This document shows, piece after piece, positions 32,810 through 42,832 of a DNA stretch of 64,000 bases. The position numbers and the translations under genes are program-made. Numbering within the stretch: position 1 is the first letter of the stretch; each line of letters begins with the position of its first letter. Below the pieces are notes generated by a model that worked only from the letters and a program-made list of their open reading frames with translations, had not been told where the DNA came from and did not search any database. This DNA is from Conchiformibius steedae (lineage in GTDB: Bacteria; Pseudomonadota; Gammaproteobacteria; Burkholderiales; Neisseriaceae). The stretch covers positions 720,868-784,867 of the forward strand of contig NZ_CP059563.1 of assembly GCF_014054725.1 (NCBI RefSeq), written 5' to 3'.

Positions 32810-33310
32810 ATGGATAAACTGATATTTTATAAAATGTTGTTGGGTAATGTGGTTTCATTTATCTTGAGTACGGCAGTATTGGTATTTGTGGCACTGCTTC
32901 ATCCAATGTTGGCGGGCATGTTGCTGCCACCAGTTGTGCTGGGACGCTTATGGGGCTGGTTATGTGTGCCGTTTGGTAAACGCCACTTTTTGCCCGAAGC
33001 GGTTAAAACCGTGGTTTGGACGGCGTTGGCTGGTGGGATATTTTTCCTCTATCAACAAGAATTTACCAAGATGCGCCAAGCGGCTGATAAAGTAGTGGTA
33101 CAGGTTCGTGCCTATCATGCAGCACACGGCAACTATCCGCCGCGTGAGGCATTTGCACCTTCGCCCGACACGCCCCTAAAAGGTCGTATACGTTACATTC
33201 CTCAAGAAAACGGACAACCACCCATACTGTATTATAAAGACCCTGTTATGGTGTTTGACAACCATATATATGATTTTCAAAAAGGCGTTTGGGAATACCG
33301 ACCAGATTAG
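32810..33310 (+). CDS. Unknown 166-residue membrane protein
   Basis: Not recognised. Three hydrophobic segments in the first 85 residues (NVVSFILSTAVLVFVALLHP, LAGMLLPPVVLGRLWGWLCV, AVKTVVWTALAGGIFFLYQ) are followed by a soluble tail. The tail (MRQAADKVVVQVRAYHAAHGNYPPREAFAP...IRYIPQENGQPPILYYKDPVMVFDNHIYDFQKGVWEY) resembles the periplasmic end of type IV pilin-like or DUF-type proteins with the AAYHAAHGNYP phrase seen in pseudopilins, so it may be exposed to the periplasm. GTTGAAATC lies before the ATG; no strong ribosome site. Confidence 0.6.
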   Translation: MDKLIFYKMLLGNVVSFILSTAVLVFVALLHPMLAGMLLPPVVLGRLWGWLCVPFGKRHFLPEAVKTVVWTALAGGIFFLYQQEFTKMRQAADKVVVQVRAYHAAHGNYPPREAFAPSPDTPLKGRIRYIPQENGQPPILYYKDPVMVFDNHIYDFQKGVWEYRPD

Positions 33311-33390
33311 TTTGATGGTGTAAGCATCGCCAAACAGATGGTAAAAATACTGTTTGATTGTGCAATTTTAATTAGCAAAAAGGAATCATC

Positions 33391-34275
33391 ATGACCTTAC
33401 GCAAAATCAGTGCTGTGGCTTTAATCATAGTGGTTGCCGTTGCTTGTGCAGTCTTTTTTTATCGTGATAATGACGATAAACCTGATGGCAATAAACAATA
33501 TGATAATACTAAACCACTACATACCTGTACCGCTGGAAAATTAGATGAAAACCGCAAAAATGCCTTAATTACCCAAGCATTAACAGACTTTATCCTTGAT
33601 CGCTATCAGTATGTTTACCCAGAAGAAGAACGTATTGACTGCGAAACAGAAAGGGATTGCACCTTAAAAAAAATCCCCGTATTAAGCCTTGATGATTATA
33701 TTGCCCACTATAAAGCAGATACCATTCTGCCTTTGTTAGATGGCGAAGAAACCAGTATTGTCAATGCCAAATCGTTTTTTCAGGGGCAATTGGATAAGAA
33801 ACAGCATTTCCCATTTTCTTTCTATTTTACCAACAGCCTGAATGTGGATTTCTTTTTTCCTTATAATTGTTGCGAATTATTGAGCAAAGAAGCATTTTTT
33901 AAATTGCCTTTTGAGAAAACCTTGGATAATTTAAATCATCCTGAACGGTGGCGCTATGTGGTTAAGATTACGGGGCTATATATTAGCAATGTGCATGGGG
34001 GCGTTGAGCCTGAAACAATATCGAGTGAGTACTATGCCATTGATGAATGTGGTCATATTCTGACTAAATTCGAACATATGTTTGATGAAAGTGTATTACC
34101 TATAAGCAGCAATGATCTCACTATTTTTTTATCCACTTTGGAAAAGAATTATGAAAAAATGAAAGATTTGTCCTGTGCGCCCATTTCTTTCGAACACGCC
34201 GTACAAACTAAAAGGCTACGGGCAAATACAAATAAGATGTATTCCAAAGATGGCAAACTGTATCTCTGCCAATAA
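33391..34275 (+). CDS. Unknown 294-residue membrane-anchored exported protein
   Basis: Not recognised. Residues 6-23 form an N-terminal anchor or uncleaved signal (ISAVALIIVVAVACAVFFY). The remaining ~270 residues lie outside the cytoplasm and hold eight or more cysteines (HTC, DCETERDC, YNCCELL, DECG, SCAP, LYLC), suggesting disulfides. AT-rich compared with neighbours. AAAAGGA precedes the ATG. It lies 80 bases after the membrane protein gene and on the same strand, so they may be one accessory unit between glnA and rho. Confidence 0.6.
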   Translation: MTLRKISAVALIIVVAVACAVFFYRDNDDKPDGNKQYDNTKPLHTCTAGKLDENRKNALITQALTDFILDRYQYVYPEEERIDCETERDCTLKKIPVLSLDDYIAHYKADTILPLLDGEETSIVNAKSFFQGQLDKKQHFPFSFYFTNSLNVDFFFPYNCCELLSKEAFFKLPFEKTLDNLNHPERWRYVVKITGLYISNVHGGVEPETISSEYYAIDECGHILTKFEHMFDESVLPISSNDLTIFLSTLEKNYEKMKDLSCAPISFEHAVQTKRLRANTNKMYSKDGKLYLCQ

Positions 34276-34292
34276 ATTGTTTAGTAAAAAAG

Positions 34293-34337
34293 TGCAGCAT
34301 CAGCCTGATATTGAAGCAATAATCGGGCTTGTGCTGC
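34293..34337. terminator. Long hairpin between convergent genes
   Basis: GCAGCA..AGCC.GAT.. pairs with ATC.GGCT..TGCTGC, an imperfect stem of about 18 bp, between the unknown exported protein and rho. Confidence 0.55.
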
Positions 34338-34357
34338 ACGGTTTGGATTGCGCTGGC

Positions 34358-35614
34358 TTATTTTTTCATGGAATCAAAAAATTCGTCATTGTTTTTGGTT
34401 TTGCGGATTTTATCCAGCAAAAATTCTGCCGCTTCAATATCGTCCATCGGGTGCAGCACTTTACGCAGCAGCCACATTCTTTGCAGCTGTTCTTTAGACA
34501 CCAGCAGTTCTTCGCGGCGCGTACCCGATTTGTTGATGTTAATGGCGGGGAACACGCGCTTTTCTGCCAAACGGCGTTCCAAGTTTAATTCCATATTGCC
34601 CGTGCCTTTAAATTCTTCAAAAATCACGTCGTCCATGCGGCTGCCCGTATCCACCAAGGCGGTGGCAATAATGGTAAGTGAACCGCCTTCTTCCACGTTT
34701 CGCGCCGCGCCGAAAAAGCGTTTGGGACGGTGCAGGGCGTTGGCATCGACACCACCAGTCAGGATTTTGCCCGAAGCGGGGACAACGGTATTGTAGGCGC
34801 GCGCCAAACGGGTAATGGAATCAAGCAAAATCACCACGTCTTTTTTGTGTTCTACCATGCGTTTGGCTTTTTCAATTACCATTTCGGCAACCTGCACATG
34901 GCGCGATGCGGGTTCGTCAAAGGTGGAAGCGACCACTTCGCCGCGCACGCTGCGGGTCATTTCGGTGACTTCTTCGGGGCGTTCGTCAATCAGCAACACC
35001 ATCAGTTGCACGTCGGGATAATTGTCGGTAATGGCGTGGGCGATGTTTTGCAACATCACGGTTTTACCCGTTTTGGGCGGGGCAACCAGCAGGGCGCGTT
35101 GTCCCATGCCGATGGGGGAAATCAGGTCAATCACGCGGCCGGTAATGTTTTCTTCGGCTTTGATGTCGCGTTCTAATTTAAGCTGACGGGTGGGGAACAG
35201 TGGGGTAAGGTTTTCAAACAGGACTTTGTGGCGGCATTTTTCGGGGTGGTCGCCGTTGATGCTGTCGAGGCGCACAAGGGCAAAATAGCGTTCGTCGTTT
35301 TTGGGGACGCGCACCGTGCCTTCAATGGTGTCGCCGGTGTGCAGATTAAAGCGGCGGATTTGGTTGGGGGAAACGTAAATGTCGTCGGGGCAGGCGAGAT
35401 AGGACGTAACCGCGCTGCGTAAAAAGCCGTAGCCGTCAGGCAAAATTTCCAGCGTGCCAGAGCAGGAAAAATCCATGCCGTCTTTCATCATTTGGCGGAC
35501 AATGGCAAAAACCAAATCTTGTTTACGCAGACGGTTGGCGTTTTCAATGCCGATTTTTTCGGCGTGTTCAATCAGTTGGGAAATGTGTTGGGTTTGGAGT
35601 TCGGAAACGTGCAT
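34358..35614 (-). CDS. rho: Transcription termination factor Rho
   Basis: Hexameric RNA-dependent ATPase that ends transcription. The 418-residue protein has the N-terminal helix bundle and OB fold ([16 protein letters not shown]), Walker [10 protein letters not shown], Walker [17 protein letters not shown], the Q-loop [12 protein letters not shown] and R-loop [13 protein letters not shown]. It has no extra N-terminal insertion. Its promoter lies about 130 bases upstream, leaving a long leader, in keeping with Rho autoregulation. Confidence 0.97.
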   Translation of the reverse strand: MHVSELQTQHISQLIEHAEKIGIENANRLRKQDLVFAIVRQMMKDGMDFSCSGTLEILPDGYGFLRSAVTSYLACPDDIYVSPNQIRRFNLHTGDTIEGTVRVPKNDERYFALVRLDSINGDHPEKCRHKVLFENLTPLFPTRQLKLERDIKAEENITGRVIDLISPIGMGQRALLVAPPKTGKTVMLQNIAHAITDNYPDVQLMVLLIDERPEEVTEMTRSVRGEVVASTFDEPASRHVQVAEMVIEKAKRMVEHKKDVVILLDSITRLARAYNTVVPASGKILTGGVDANALHRPKRFFGAARNVEEGGSLTIIATALVDTGSRMDDVIFEEFKGTGNMELNLERRLAEKRVFPAININKSGTRREELLVSKEQLQRMWLLRKVLHPMDDIEAAEFLLDKIRKTKNNDEFFDSMKK

Positions 35615-35744
35615 GGTTTAAAAGATTTTAAAGAAATATCAATAGGGAACACGGGCGCGGAGTAGGCGCGGTAAGGGTGTGTTTGAACAGGCGGGGAAGC
35701 CAAATCCTGCCGAAGAAGCGGCAAATCAGTAAGAAAATCATAAA

Positions 35745-35773
35745 ATTCTATCGTATAAGGGTTTGTCCGTCAA
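35745..35773 (-). promoter_or_regulatory. Promoter of rho
   Basis: Minus strand TTGACG (35768-35773), 17-bp spacer, TAGAAT (35745-35750). The leader to the rho ATG is about 125 bases. Confidence 0.6.
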
Positions 35774-35851
35774 GAAGTGGGTGCGGATGTTGCGGTGCAA
35801 ATGCCACAGCTCTTGCGTTTCAAAGCGGCGGAAAGTGTGAATTTTCGCAAA

Positions 35852-35910
35852 GTTTTATAAACAAAATGTGGGAAATCGGTATAATCGGGCAGGATATATG
35901 TTTATAAAAC
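35852..35910 (+). promoter_or_regulatory. Promoter and operator-like repeats before mtrC
   Basis: TATAAT at 35880-35885 is flanked by GTTTTATAAAC (35852-35862) and its inverse GTTTATAAAAC (35900-35910). There is no good -35; the left repeat occupies that place. Downstream the leader holds a GC-rich hairpin region (GGCGGTGCGCC near 35938). The gap 35615-36004 has no gene; in particular no mtrR-like regulator gene is adjacent. Confidence 0.5.
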
Positions 35911-36004
35911 AAACGGGTGTCTGAGAGTCCGCTCTAGGCGGTGCGCCGATGCGCCTGTTTTTGTTTTGTTTATTTCAAATCACATCTTCAGGAAGTATGG
36001 ACTT

Positions 36005-37348
36005 ATGACAGCGAGTAAACCGCAGCGGCGCATGTGGCGTTTGACGGCAGCAGCGGTGGCGGCGTGTGTGGCGCTGACCGCCTGTGAAAACAAAAACGAA
36101 AAACGTCAGCAAGAAGCCATGGCAAAAATGGCAAGCAGCAAACCCACTGTATCGGTATTAACGGTGTATCCTGCCAATATTTTGTTGGAAAATAATTTGG
36201 CGGGACGCATTGAGTCGGTGCGTACCACCGATGTGGTGCCGCAAATTACAGGCATGGTTAAACGCCGTTTGTTTGACGAAGGGGCGTTTGTGCGGGCAGG
36301 ACAGCCGCTGTATCAGATTGACGATGCTTCCTATGCTGCCAATTTGCAAAGTGCCGAAGCGGCTTTATTAACCGCACAGGCGGCGTTGGCAAAAGCGCAG
36401 GCAGATGTGGCGCGTTACCGTCCGTTGGTGGAAGCCGATGCCATTAGCCGTCAGGAATGGGACGCGGCGGTGGCTGCGGAGCGTTCGGCGCACGCACAAA
36501 TCAAATCTGCCGAAGCAGCGATTCACGCGGCGCAGGTAAATGTGCGCCACAGCCAGATTGTTGCGCCCATTTCGGGCGAAATCGGGCAATCGCTGGTGGC
36601 GGAAGGGGCGTTGGTTAATGCCAATTCCACTAAAATGGCAACCATCCGCCAAAACGACCCGATGTATGTCAATATCACGCAATCGGCCACCGATTTTATC
36701 AAGCTGAAACAGCAGTTAATGAGCGGCGAAAAAGTCCGCAACAGCGTGGTAGAGGTCAGCATTATGCTGGAAGACGGAACGGAATATCCGTATAAAGGGC
36801 GTTTGCTGTTTGCCGATTCCAAAGTGGACAAGGCAACAGGGCAAATGACGGTGCGCGGACAAATCCCCAATCCCGATTCTTTGCTGATGGATGGGCTGTA
36901 TGTGCGCGTGAAACTGCCTTTGGCGGGGATTTTAGATGCGTTTTTGGTGCCGCAAAGCGCGGTAACGCGCGGTAAAACCGATACGGTGATGATTGTCAAT
37001 TCTGAAGGCAAAATGGAACCGCGCACGGTGAAAATCGGCGGCGAAAAAAGCGGCAATTGGGTGATTACCGAAGGTTTGCAAGCAGGCGATAAAGTGGTGA
37101 TGGACGGCACGATGGTTGCCGCCATGCGTAATGCCGAAAAAGTGGAAACCAAAGAATGGCAGCCGCCTGAAGATCAAGCTGCCCTGTATGCCCGTCCCAT
37201 GCCCGCTTCCGATGCGGAAGAAGCCCACGCTGAAGACGGCGCACCGGCAACAGGCGTTGTGCCGATGGAACAGCGCGGTATCGGCATCCGTACCGTGCCG
37301 TCGCTGTCGCAGCCCGAACAAGAAGCGGAAGCTTCCGCCGCACAATAA
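36005..37348 (+). CDS. mtrC: RND efflux periplasmic adaptor (MtrC/AcrA type)
   Basis: A 447-residue lipoprotein adaptor of a tripartite efflux pump. The lipobox is VALTACEN (Cys at about residue 27). The lipoyl halves (LAGRIESVRTTDVVPQITGMVKRRLFDEGAFVRAGQPLYQID and SQIVAPISGEIGQSLVAEGALV), the alpha hairpin between, and the membrane-proximal domain (PRTVKIGGEKSGNWVITEGLQAGDKVVMDG) are in the usual order. ATG 36005 follows CAGGAAG. First gene of mtrCDE. The C-terminal 60 residues are long, acidic and low in complexity. Confidence 0.93.
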   Translation: MTASKPQRRMWRLTAAAVAACVALTACENKNEKRQQEAMAKMASSKPTVSVLTVYPANILLENNLAGRIESVRTTDVVPQITGMVKRRLFDEGAFVRAGQPLYQIDDASYAANLQSAEAALLTAQAALAKAQADVARYRPLVEADAISRQEWDAAVAAERSAHAQIKSAEAAIHAAQVNVRHSQIVAPISGEIGQSLVAEGALVNANSTKMATIRQNDPMYVNITQSATDFIKLKQQLMSGEKVRNSVVEVSIMLEDGTEYPYKGRLLFADSKVDKATGQMTVRGQIPNPDSLLMDGLYVRVKLPLAGILDAFLVPQSAVTRGKTDTVMIVNSEGKMEPRTVKIGGEKSGNWVITEGLQAGDKVVMDGTMVAAMRNAEKVETKEWQPPEDQAALYARPMPASDAEEAHAEDGAPATGVVPMEQRGIGIRTVPSLSQPEQEAEASAAQ

Positions 37349-37363
37349 AGGAGCTTTTGCAGT

Positions 37364-40300
37364 ATGGCCAAGTTTTTTATTGACCGCCCCGTTTTTGCGT
37401 GGGTGATTTCCATTTTCATTATTTTGGCAGGGGTGCTGGCGATTCGCCAGTTGCCCGTGTCGCAATACCCTTCGGTTGCCGCGCCCACCATCACGCTGAC
37501 TGCCACCTATCCAGGGGCATCTGCCAAAGTGATGGAAGACAGCGTGCTTGCCGTGATTGAACGCGGCATGAACGGCATTGAAGGTTTGGACTATATGTCC
37601 ACATCTGCCAATTCCAGCGGTTCGGGTTCGGTATCGCTTACCTTTACCCCCGAAACCAACGAAGATTTGGCACAAATGAACGTGCAGAACAAGCTCTCGG
37701 AAGTGCAGGCCTTATTGCCTGCCACCGTGCAGCAGTATGGCGTGAATGTGTCCAAATCGCGTTCCAACTTCCTGATGGTATTAACGCTTAAATCGCAACA
37801 GCAGGGCTTGGACGATATTGCCGATTATGCACAGCGCAATGTGGTACCCGAATTGCAGCGTTTGCAAGGCGTGGGCGCAGTGCGGATGTTTGCTGCACAA
37901 CGTGCCATGCGCGTGTGGATTGACCCGAAAAAACTGCAAAACTTCAATTTGTCGTTTGCCGATGTGTCTGCTGCCATTTCCGCGCAAAACGCTCAGCTTT
38001 CTGCTGGTTCAACAGGTGCATTGCCTGCTGTGGCAGGACAAACCGTGGCTGCCACCATTACCGCCGAAGGACAGCTGTCCACGCCCGAACAGTTCGGCAA
38101 CATCATGTTGCGCAGCAATAACGATGGCGCGAACGTGCGTTTGAAAGACGTGGCACGGATTGAATTGGGTTCGGAAGCCTACGGTTCCAGCACCCGTTTG
38201 AACGGCACGCCTGCCGTGGGTATTGCCGTGATGCTGTCTAACAGCGGCAACGCCACCGCCACCGCCAAGCTGGTGCGCGAGCGCATGGAACAACTGCAAA
38301 ACTACTTCCCCGGCGATATGACGTGGAGCGCCCCTTACGACACGTCCAAATTCGTGGATATTTCCATTGAAAAAGTGCTGCACACGCTGATTGAAGCGAT
38401 GGTGCTGGTGTTCTTGGTGATGTTCCTGTTTTTGCAGAATATTCGTTATACCTTGATTCCTGCCATTGTGGTGCCGATTTCGTTGCTGGGCGCGTTTGCG
38501 GGCATTCACTATCTGGGTATGTCGATTAACGTGCTGACCATGTTTGCCATGGTGCTGGTGATTGGTATTGTGGTGGATGATGCCATTGTGGTGGTGGAAA
38601 ACGTAGAACGGATTATGGCGGAAGAAGGTTTGCCGCCGCTTCAAGCCACCAAAAAAGCCATGAGCCAGATTTCGGGCGCAGTTATCGGGATTACAGCGGT
38701 GCTGGTGTCGGTGTTTGTGCCGATGGCGATGATGAGCGGCGCAGTAGGCAATATTTTCCGCCAATTTGCCGCGACCATGGCATTGGCAATCGGTTTTTCG
38801 GCGTTTTTGGCATTAACGCTGACCCCCGCTTTGTGTGCCACCATGCTTAAACCTGTTCAAGCAGGGCATCATCACGAAAAACGCGGCTTTTTTGGCTGGT
38901 TTAACCGCAAATTTAATGCGGGCAACAAGCGTTATGAAGGCTGGGTTACCAAAATGCTGCGCCGCGTGGGCAGTATGATGATTGTATGGCTGGCACTGAC
39001 AGCGGGTGCAGGCTATGTTTACAGCCGTCTGCCGTCTTCTTTCCTGCCCGCCGAAGATTCGGGCAACCTGATGATTAGCGTACAGCTTCCCGCTGGTGCA
39101 ACCAAAGAGCGTACCGATAAAACGCTGGAAAAATTAGAAAAATTTGTTTTAGGCTATGAAGAAGTGAAAGACGTGATTACCATTTCGGGCTTTAGCTTTT
39201 TCGGTAGCGGTCAAAACATGGCGATGGGCTTTGTGATTTTGAAAGACTGGCACGAACGCCCCGGCATCAAGTCTGATGCGGTGATTTTGTCGCAACTGAT
39301 GATGCGCGATTTGATGAGCAAGGAAGTGGTAACAGACGGTATGGCGATTGCCGCCAATCCGCCGCCGATTCGTGAACTGGGTAACGGCGGGATTGAGTTT
39401 TACCTGCAAGACCGCAGCACGGGTGGCAGTCATGAGGCTTTGTTGGCAAAACGCAATGAGTTAATCGCCAAAATCCGTAAAAATCCGATGTTCAGCCCGC
39501 GCGATACCCGCGCTGCGGGTTTGGAAGATGCGCCGCAGGTGCGTTTGAGCATTGACCGCGAAGCCGCCGCCGCGCAAGGGGTGAATTTCTCGGCGGTGCG
39601 CTCGGTGCTGGCAACGGCGTTGGGTGGTTCGTATGTGAATGATTTTCCGAATAACGGGCGTTTGCAAAAGGTGATGATTCAGGCGGAAGCGGGGGCGCGT
39701 ATGCAGCCCGAGCAGATTTTGAATCTGACGGTAAACAATGCCCGCGGCGAAGCCGTGCCGTTGTCCACCTTTGCATCGGTTAGCTGGCAAACGGGCATGG
39801 AACAGAGCGTGCGTTTTAGCGGTTATCCTGCCATGAAAATCAGCACTGCGCCCAATCCTGCTTATTCCACGGGTCAGGCGATGGCGGAAATCCAGCGTTT
39901 GGTCAATGAAATCGGTGGTGGTAAATACAGTGTGGAATGGGACGGTCAGTCGCGCGAGGAAGCGAAAGGCGCTTCGCAAACGCTGATGCTGTATGCGTTT
40001 GCGCTGTTGGCGGTGTTTTTGGTGCTGGCTGCGCTGTATGAAAGCTGGTCGATTCCGATGGCGGTGCTGTTGGTTGCGCCTTTGGGCTTTTTGGGCGTGG
40101 TGTTGGGGGTGTGGATGCGTAACACCTTCAATAACTCGGTGGGCTTGCCGATTTCGTATGCCAACGATATTTATTTCCAAGTGGGTATGATTACGGTTAT
40201 CGGTTTGAGCGCGAAAAATGCGATTTTGATTATCGAGTTTGCCAAAGACCTGCAAGAGCAGGGGCGCACGGCGTTGCAGGCGGCGATTGAAGCGGCGCAT

Positions 40301-40567
40301 CTGCGTTTCCGTCCGATTTTGATGACTTCGTTTGCGTTTATTTTGGGCGTGGTGCCACTGTACTTCTCGTCAGGTGCGAGCGCAGCCAGCCAGCGTGCCA
40401 TCGGTACAACCGTATTTTGGGGTATGTTGGTGGGTACGGTGCTGTCGGTGTTTTTGGTGCCCGTGTTTTATGTGTTCGTGCGCCGCCTGTTCCCCGGCAA
40501 ACCGCCGCGCAATGCGGCACAAGCCGCTGTAGAAGCAGGTTTAAACCTGAACAAACCCCACCATTAA
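37364..40567 (+). CDS. mtrD: RND efflux inner-membrane pump (MtrD/AcrB type)
   Basis: A 1067-residue proton-driven pump for hydrophobic drugs and detergents. Starts MAKFFIDRPVFAWVISIFIILAG, standard for HAE1 pumps. The proton-relay helix has VLVIGIVVDDAIVVVENVERIM with the paired Asp; the second-half counterpart is GLSAKNAILIIEFAKDLQEQG with the Lys. Twelve membrane helices in two sets of six with two large periplasmic loops each. It lies 15 bases after mtrC. Full length, no breaks. Confidence 0.95.
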   Translation: MAKFFIDRPVFAWVISIFIILAGVLAIRQLPVSQYPSVAAPTITLTATYPGASAKVMEDSVLAVIERGMNGIEGLDYMSTSANSSGSGSVSLTFTPETNEDLAQMNVQNKLSEVQALLPATVQQYGVNVSKSRSNFLMVLTLKSQQQGLDDIADYAQRNVVPELQRLQGVGAVRMFAAQRAMRVWIDPKKLQNFNLSFADVSAAISAQNAQLSAGSTGALPAVAGQTVAATITAEGQLSTPEQFGNIMLRSNNDGANVRLKDVARIELGSEAYGSSTRLNGTPAVGIAVMLSNSGNATATAKLVRERMEQLQNYFPGDMTWSAPYDTSKFVDISIEKVLHTLIEAMVLVFLVMFLFLQNIRYTLIPAIVVPISLLGAFAGIHYLGMSINVLTMFAMVLVIGIVVDDAIVVVENVERIMAEEGLPPLQATKKAMSQISGAVIGITAVLVSVFVPMAMMSGAVGNIFRQFAATMALAIGFSAFLALTLTPALCATMLKPVQAGHHHEKRGFFGWFNRKFNAGNKRYEGWVTKMLRRVGSMMIVWLALTAGAGYVYSRLPSSFLPAEDSGNLMISVQLPAGATKERTDKTLEKLEKFVLGYEEVKDVITISGFSFFGSGQNMAMGFVILKDWHERPGIKSDAVILSQLMMRDLMSKEVVTDGMAIAANPPPIRELGNGGIEFYLQDRSTGGSHEALLAKRNELIAKIRKNPMFSPRDTRAAGLEDAPQVRLSIDREAAAAQGVNFSAVRSVLATALGGSYVNDFPNNGRLQKVMIQAEAGARMQPEQILNLTVNNARGEAVPLSTFASVSWQTGMEQSVRFSGYPAMKISTAPNPAYSTGQAMAEIQRLVNEIGGGKYSVEWDGQSREEAKGASQTLMLYAFALLAVFLVLAALYESWSIPMAVLLVAPLGFLGVVLGVWMRNTFNNSVGLPISYANDIYFQVGMITVIGLSAKNAILIIEFAKDLQEQGRTALQAAIEAAHLRFRPILMTSFAFILGVVPLYFSSGASAASQRAIGTTVFWGMLVGTVLSVFLVPVFYVFVRRLFPGKPPRNAAQAAVEAGLNLNKPHH

Positions 40568-40578
40568 AACGCACACTG

Positions 40579-40596
40579 CCCGCCTTTTGTGGCGGG
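40579..40596 (+). other. Hairpin in the mtrD-mtrE gap
   Basis: CCCGCC-TTTTGT-GGCGGG just before the mtrE ribosome site; no T tract, so more likely mRNA stability or pump/channel ratio control than termination. Confidence 0.5.
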
Positions 40597-40614
40597 CATG
40601 AAGGAAATAAAAAC

Positions 40615-42129
40615 ATGATGATGAGTAAAAACCTGTTCCCGTCTGCGGCAGCGGCAGCCGTCGTATTGCTGCTGGGTGCGTGTAGCCACATCAAACCTGT
40701 GGTCAAACTCGCCCCCGATTACCAACAACCCCAAGTCAACCTGCCCGAAACATTCCGTTATGATGTGCCTGCCGACAGCCAAGCCATTCAAGCCGCGTCT
40801 TTGGGCTGGAAAGACTATTTTGCCGACCCGCGCCTGCACGCGCTGATTGAATTGGCATTAAAAAACAATACCGATTTGCGTACCGCCGCGCTGAATGCCG
40901 AGCAGGTACGCGCCCAATACGCCATTGCCCGCAGTGCCGAAGTGCCATCTTTGGGAACGAATGCCAGCGCCACCCGCCGTGGCAACCAATTGGGCGCATC
41001 AACGGGTTATGCCGTTGGTTTGGGCGTGAGCAATTTTGAGCTGGATTTGTGGGGGCGTGTGCGTAATGCCTCTGATGCCGCATTGCAACAATATTTTGCC
41101 ACCGCCGCCGCCAAAGATGCCGCCCATTTAAGCCTGATTGCTGCTGTTGCCAAAGCCCACTTTAACGAAATTTACGCCGATGCCTCGTTGAATTTAAGCG
41201 AACGGGTGCTGGCAAGCCGTTTGGAAACCTACCGTTTAACCCAATTGCGCCACAAAGCGGGCGTGGTGTCTGCCGTGGCATTGCGCGAGCAGGAAGCCGC
41301 CATTGAATCCGCCAAAACCGCCCGTGCCGTTGCCATCAAAGGGCGCGAACAGGCGCGTAATGCTTTAGCATTGCTGATTGGTCAGCCCGTTCCCGCTAAT
41401 CTTCCCAAGCCCCTGTCTTTGGAAAAACAATACCGCATCAAACAACTGCCTGCGGGTTTGAGTTCCAATTTGTTGTTAAACCGTCCCGACATCCGCGCTG
41501 CCGAACACGCCCTGCGTCAGGCAAACGCCAATATCGGCGTGGCGCGCGCCGCCTTTTTCCCCACCATCGGGCTGACGGGCAACATCGGTTTGAGCAGCAC
41601 CCAGTTAAACCAACTGTTTAGCAGCAAAGGGCATAACTGGTCGTTTGGTGGTGTGTTGAGCGTGCCGATTTTTGATTGGGGGCGCAACAACGCCAATTTG
41701 GAAGCCGTGAAAATTGCCCAAGAAAAAACTGTAGTCGCGTATGAAGCCGCCGTTCGTTCCGCCTTCCGCGACGTATCCGATGCACTGGCAGCACGCGCCT
41801 CACTGCAAAGCCAATACCAATCCAATTTGGCGCAGCGCAAAGCCTACAACGAACGCCTGCGCTTGGTGAAACTGCGTTATCAGCACGGCGCAGCCAGTTC
41901 CTTGGATTTGTTAGACGGCGAACGCACCAGCTACAGCGCCGACAGCAGCGTTTTGTCAACCCAATTGGCATTGCTGGAAAACATGGCGGATTTGTATAAA
42001 GTATTGGGTGGCGGACTCAAACGCCACACCGCAGACGAAGAGCCCGCCGCGCCCGCTGTCCCCATTACCCCTGTGGATAAAGGACAACCTTTGGGCAAGC
42101 CCCTAAAATTGAAAAACAAACACAAATAA
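40615..42129 (+). CDS. mtrE: Outer-membrane efflux channel (MtrE/TolC type, NodT family)
   Basis: A 504-residue outer-membrane lipoprotein channel, third part of the pump. The lipobox is LLLGACSH (Cys near residue 23). Two OEP repeats are visible (LIELALKNNTDLRTAALNAEQVRAQYAIARS and ADIRAAEHALRQANANIGVARAAFFPTIGLTG, with LLLNRPDIRAAEH), and the glycine/tyrosine-rich strands typical of the barrel. AAGGAA lies eight bases before the first of three consecutive ATGs. A long tail rich in P, A and K ends the protein. Confidence 0.94.
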   Translation: MMMSKNLFPSAAAAAVVLLLGACSHIKPVVKLAPDYQQPQVNLPETFRYDVPADSQAIQAASLGWKDYFADPRLHALIELALKNNTDLRTAALNAEQVRAQYAIARSAEVPSLGTNASATRRGNQLGASTGYAVGLGVSNFELDLWGRVRNASDAALQQYFATAAAKDAAHLSLIAAVAKAHFNEIYADASLNLSERVLASRLETYRLTQLRHKAGVVSAVALREQEAAIESAKTARAVAIKGREQARNALALLIGQPVPANLPKPLSLEKQYRIKQLPAGLSSNLLLNRPDIRAAEHALRQANANIGVARAAFFPTIGLTGNIGLSSTQLNQLFSSKGHNWSFGGVLSVPIFDWGRNNANLEAVKIAQEKTVVAYEAAVRSAFRDVSDALAARASLQSQYQSNLAQRKAYNERLRLVKLRYQHGAASSLDLLDGERTSYSADSSVLSTQLALLENMADLYKVLGGGLKRHTADEEPAAPAVPITPVDKGQPLGKPLKLKNKHK

Positions 42130-42144
42130 AACCTTAAACCGACA

Positions 42145-42187
42145 CACGGTTTCCCGCCACTTACTCAACGGGAAACCGTGTTTTTTA
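42145..42187 (+). terminator. Terminator of mtrCDE
   Basis: CACGGTTTCCC / GGGAAACCGTG perfect stem then T6. Confidence 0.88.
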
Positions 42188-42225
42188 TCAATGAATCTGT
42201 TAGAATTGCGCCCTTTTTCTGCAAC

Positions 42226-42266
42226 AACGCGGTTCGCAAACCTCCCGCGACAACAAAACTAGGAAA
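42226..42266 (+). ncRNA. preQ1-I riboswitch candidate before queF
   Basis: A 5-bp stem CGCGG / CCGCG (42228-42232, 42245-42249) closing the loop TTCGCAAACCTC, followed by an A-rich tail ACAACAAAACTAGGAAA. The loop CCT can pair with the tail AGG, which is also the ribosome site of queF, giving the H-type pseudoknot and translation control typical of preQ1-I. The downstream genes (queF, yhhQ) fit the ligand. Confidence 0.75.
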
Positions 42267-42269
42267 CCC

Positions 42270-42740
42270 ATGAGAAACGAAACCGAATTGCAAGGCATTA
42301 CTTTGCTGGGCAATCAGCGCACCCAATACCGCGCCGATTACGCCCCCGAAGTATTGGAAGCCTTTGACAACAAACATCAAGATAACGACTATTTCGTCAA
42401 ATTTATCTGCCCCGAATTCACCAGCCTCTGCCCGATGACGGGACAACCCGATTTTGCCACCATTATTATCCGCTATATTCCCGATGTGAAAATGGTGGAA
42501 AGCAAATCACTCAAACTCTATCTGTTCAGCTTTCGCAACCACGGCGATTTTCACGAAGATTGCGTCAATATCATTATGAAAGACCTGATTGCGCTGATGA
42601 ATCCCAAATATATTGAAGTATTTGGCGAATTCACTCCGCGTGGCGGGATTGCCATTCACCCGTATGCCAATTACGGTCGTCCCCATACGCCTTTTGCGGA
42701 CATGGCACGCGAACGCCTGTTGCGCCACGATATGCGCTGA
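42270..42740 (+). CDS. queF: NADPH-dependent preQ0 reductase QueF
   Basis: Reduces 7-cyano-7-deazaguanine (preQ0) to preQ1 for tRNA queuosine. A 156-residue T-fold enzyme of the short (YkvM-like) type. The catalytic Cys is in [13 protein letters not shown], the QueF signature [15 protein letters not shown] follows, with [12 protein letters not shown] next. Likely controlled by the preQ1-type leader that covers its ribosome site. Confidence 0.95.
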   Translation: MRNETELQGITLLGNQRTQYRADYAPEVLEAFDNKHQDNDYFVKFICPEFTSLCPMTGQPDFATIIIRYIPDVKMVESKSLKLYLFSFRNHGDFHEDCVNIIMKDLIALMNPKYIEVFGEFTPRGGIAIHPYANYGRPHTPFADMARERLLRHDMR

Positions 42741-42832
42741 TTTCCCCTTTTTTATTTTTAGATTCAATACTGTTTCCCCTGTGTTTTGCCACAGTTGGGA
42801 ATGCTTTTGCCTGATTTTTTGAGATTGTAACC

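Noticed and set aside
39461..40300. 279-residue minus-strand frame within mtrD
   Set aside because: Antisense shadow of the RND pump; no motif, no ribosome site.
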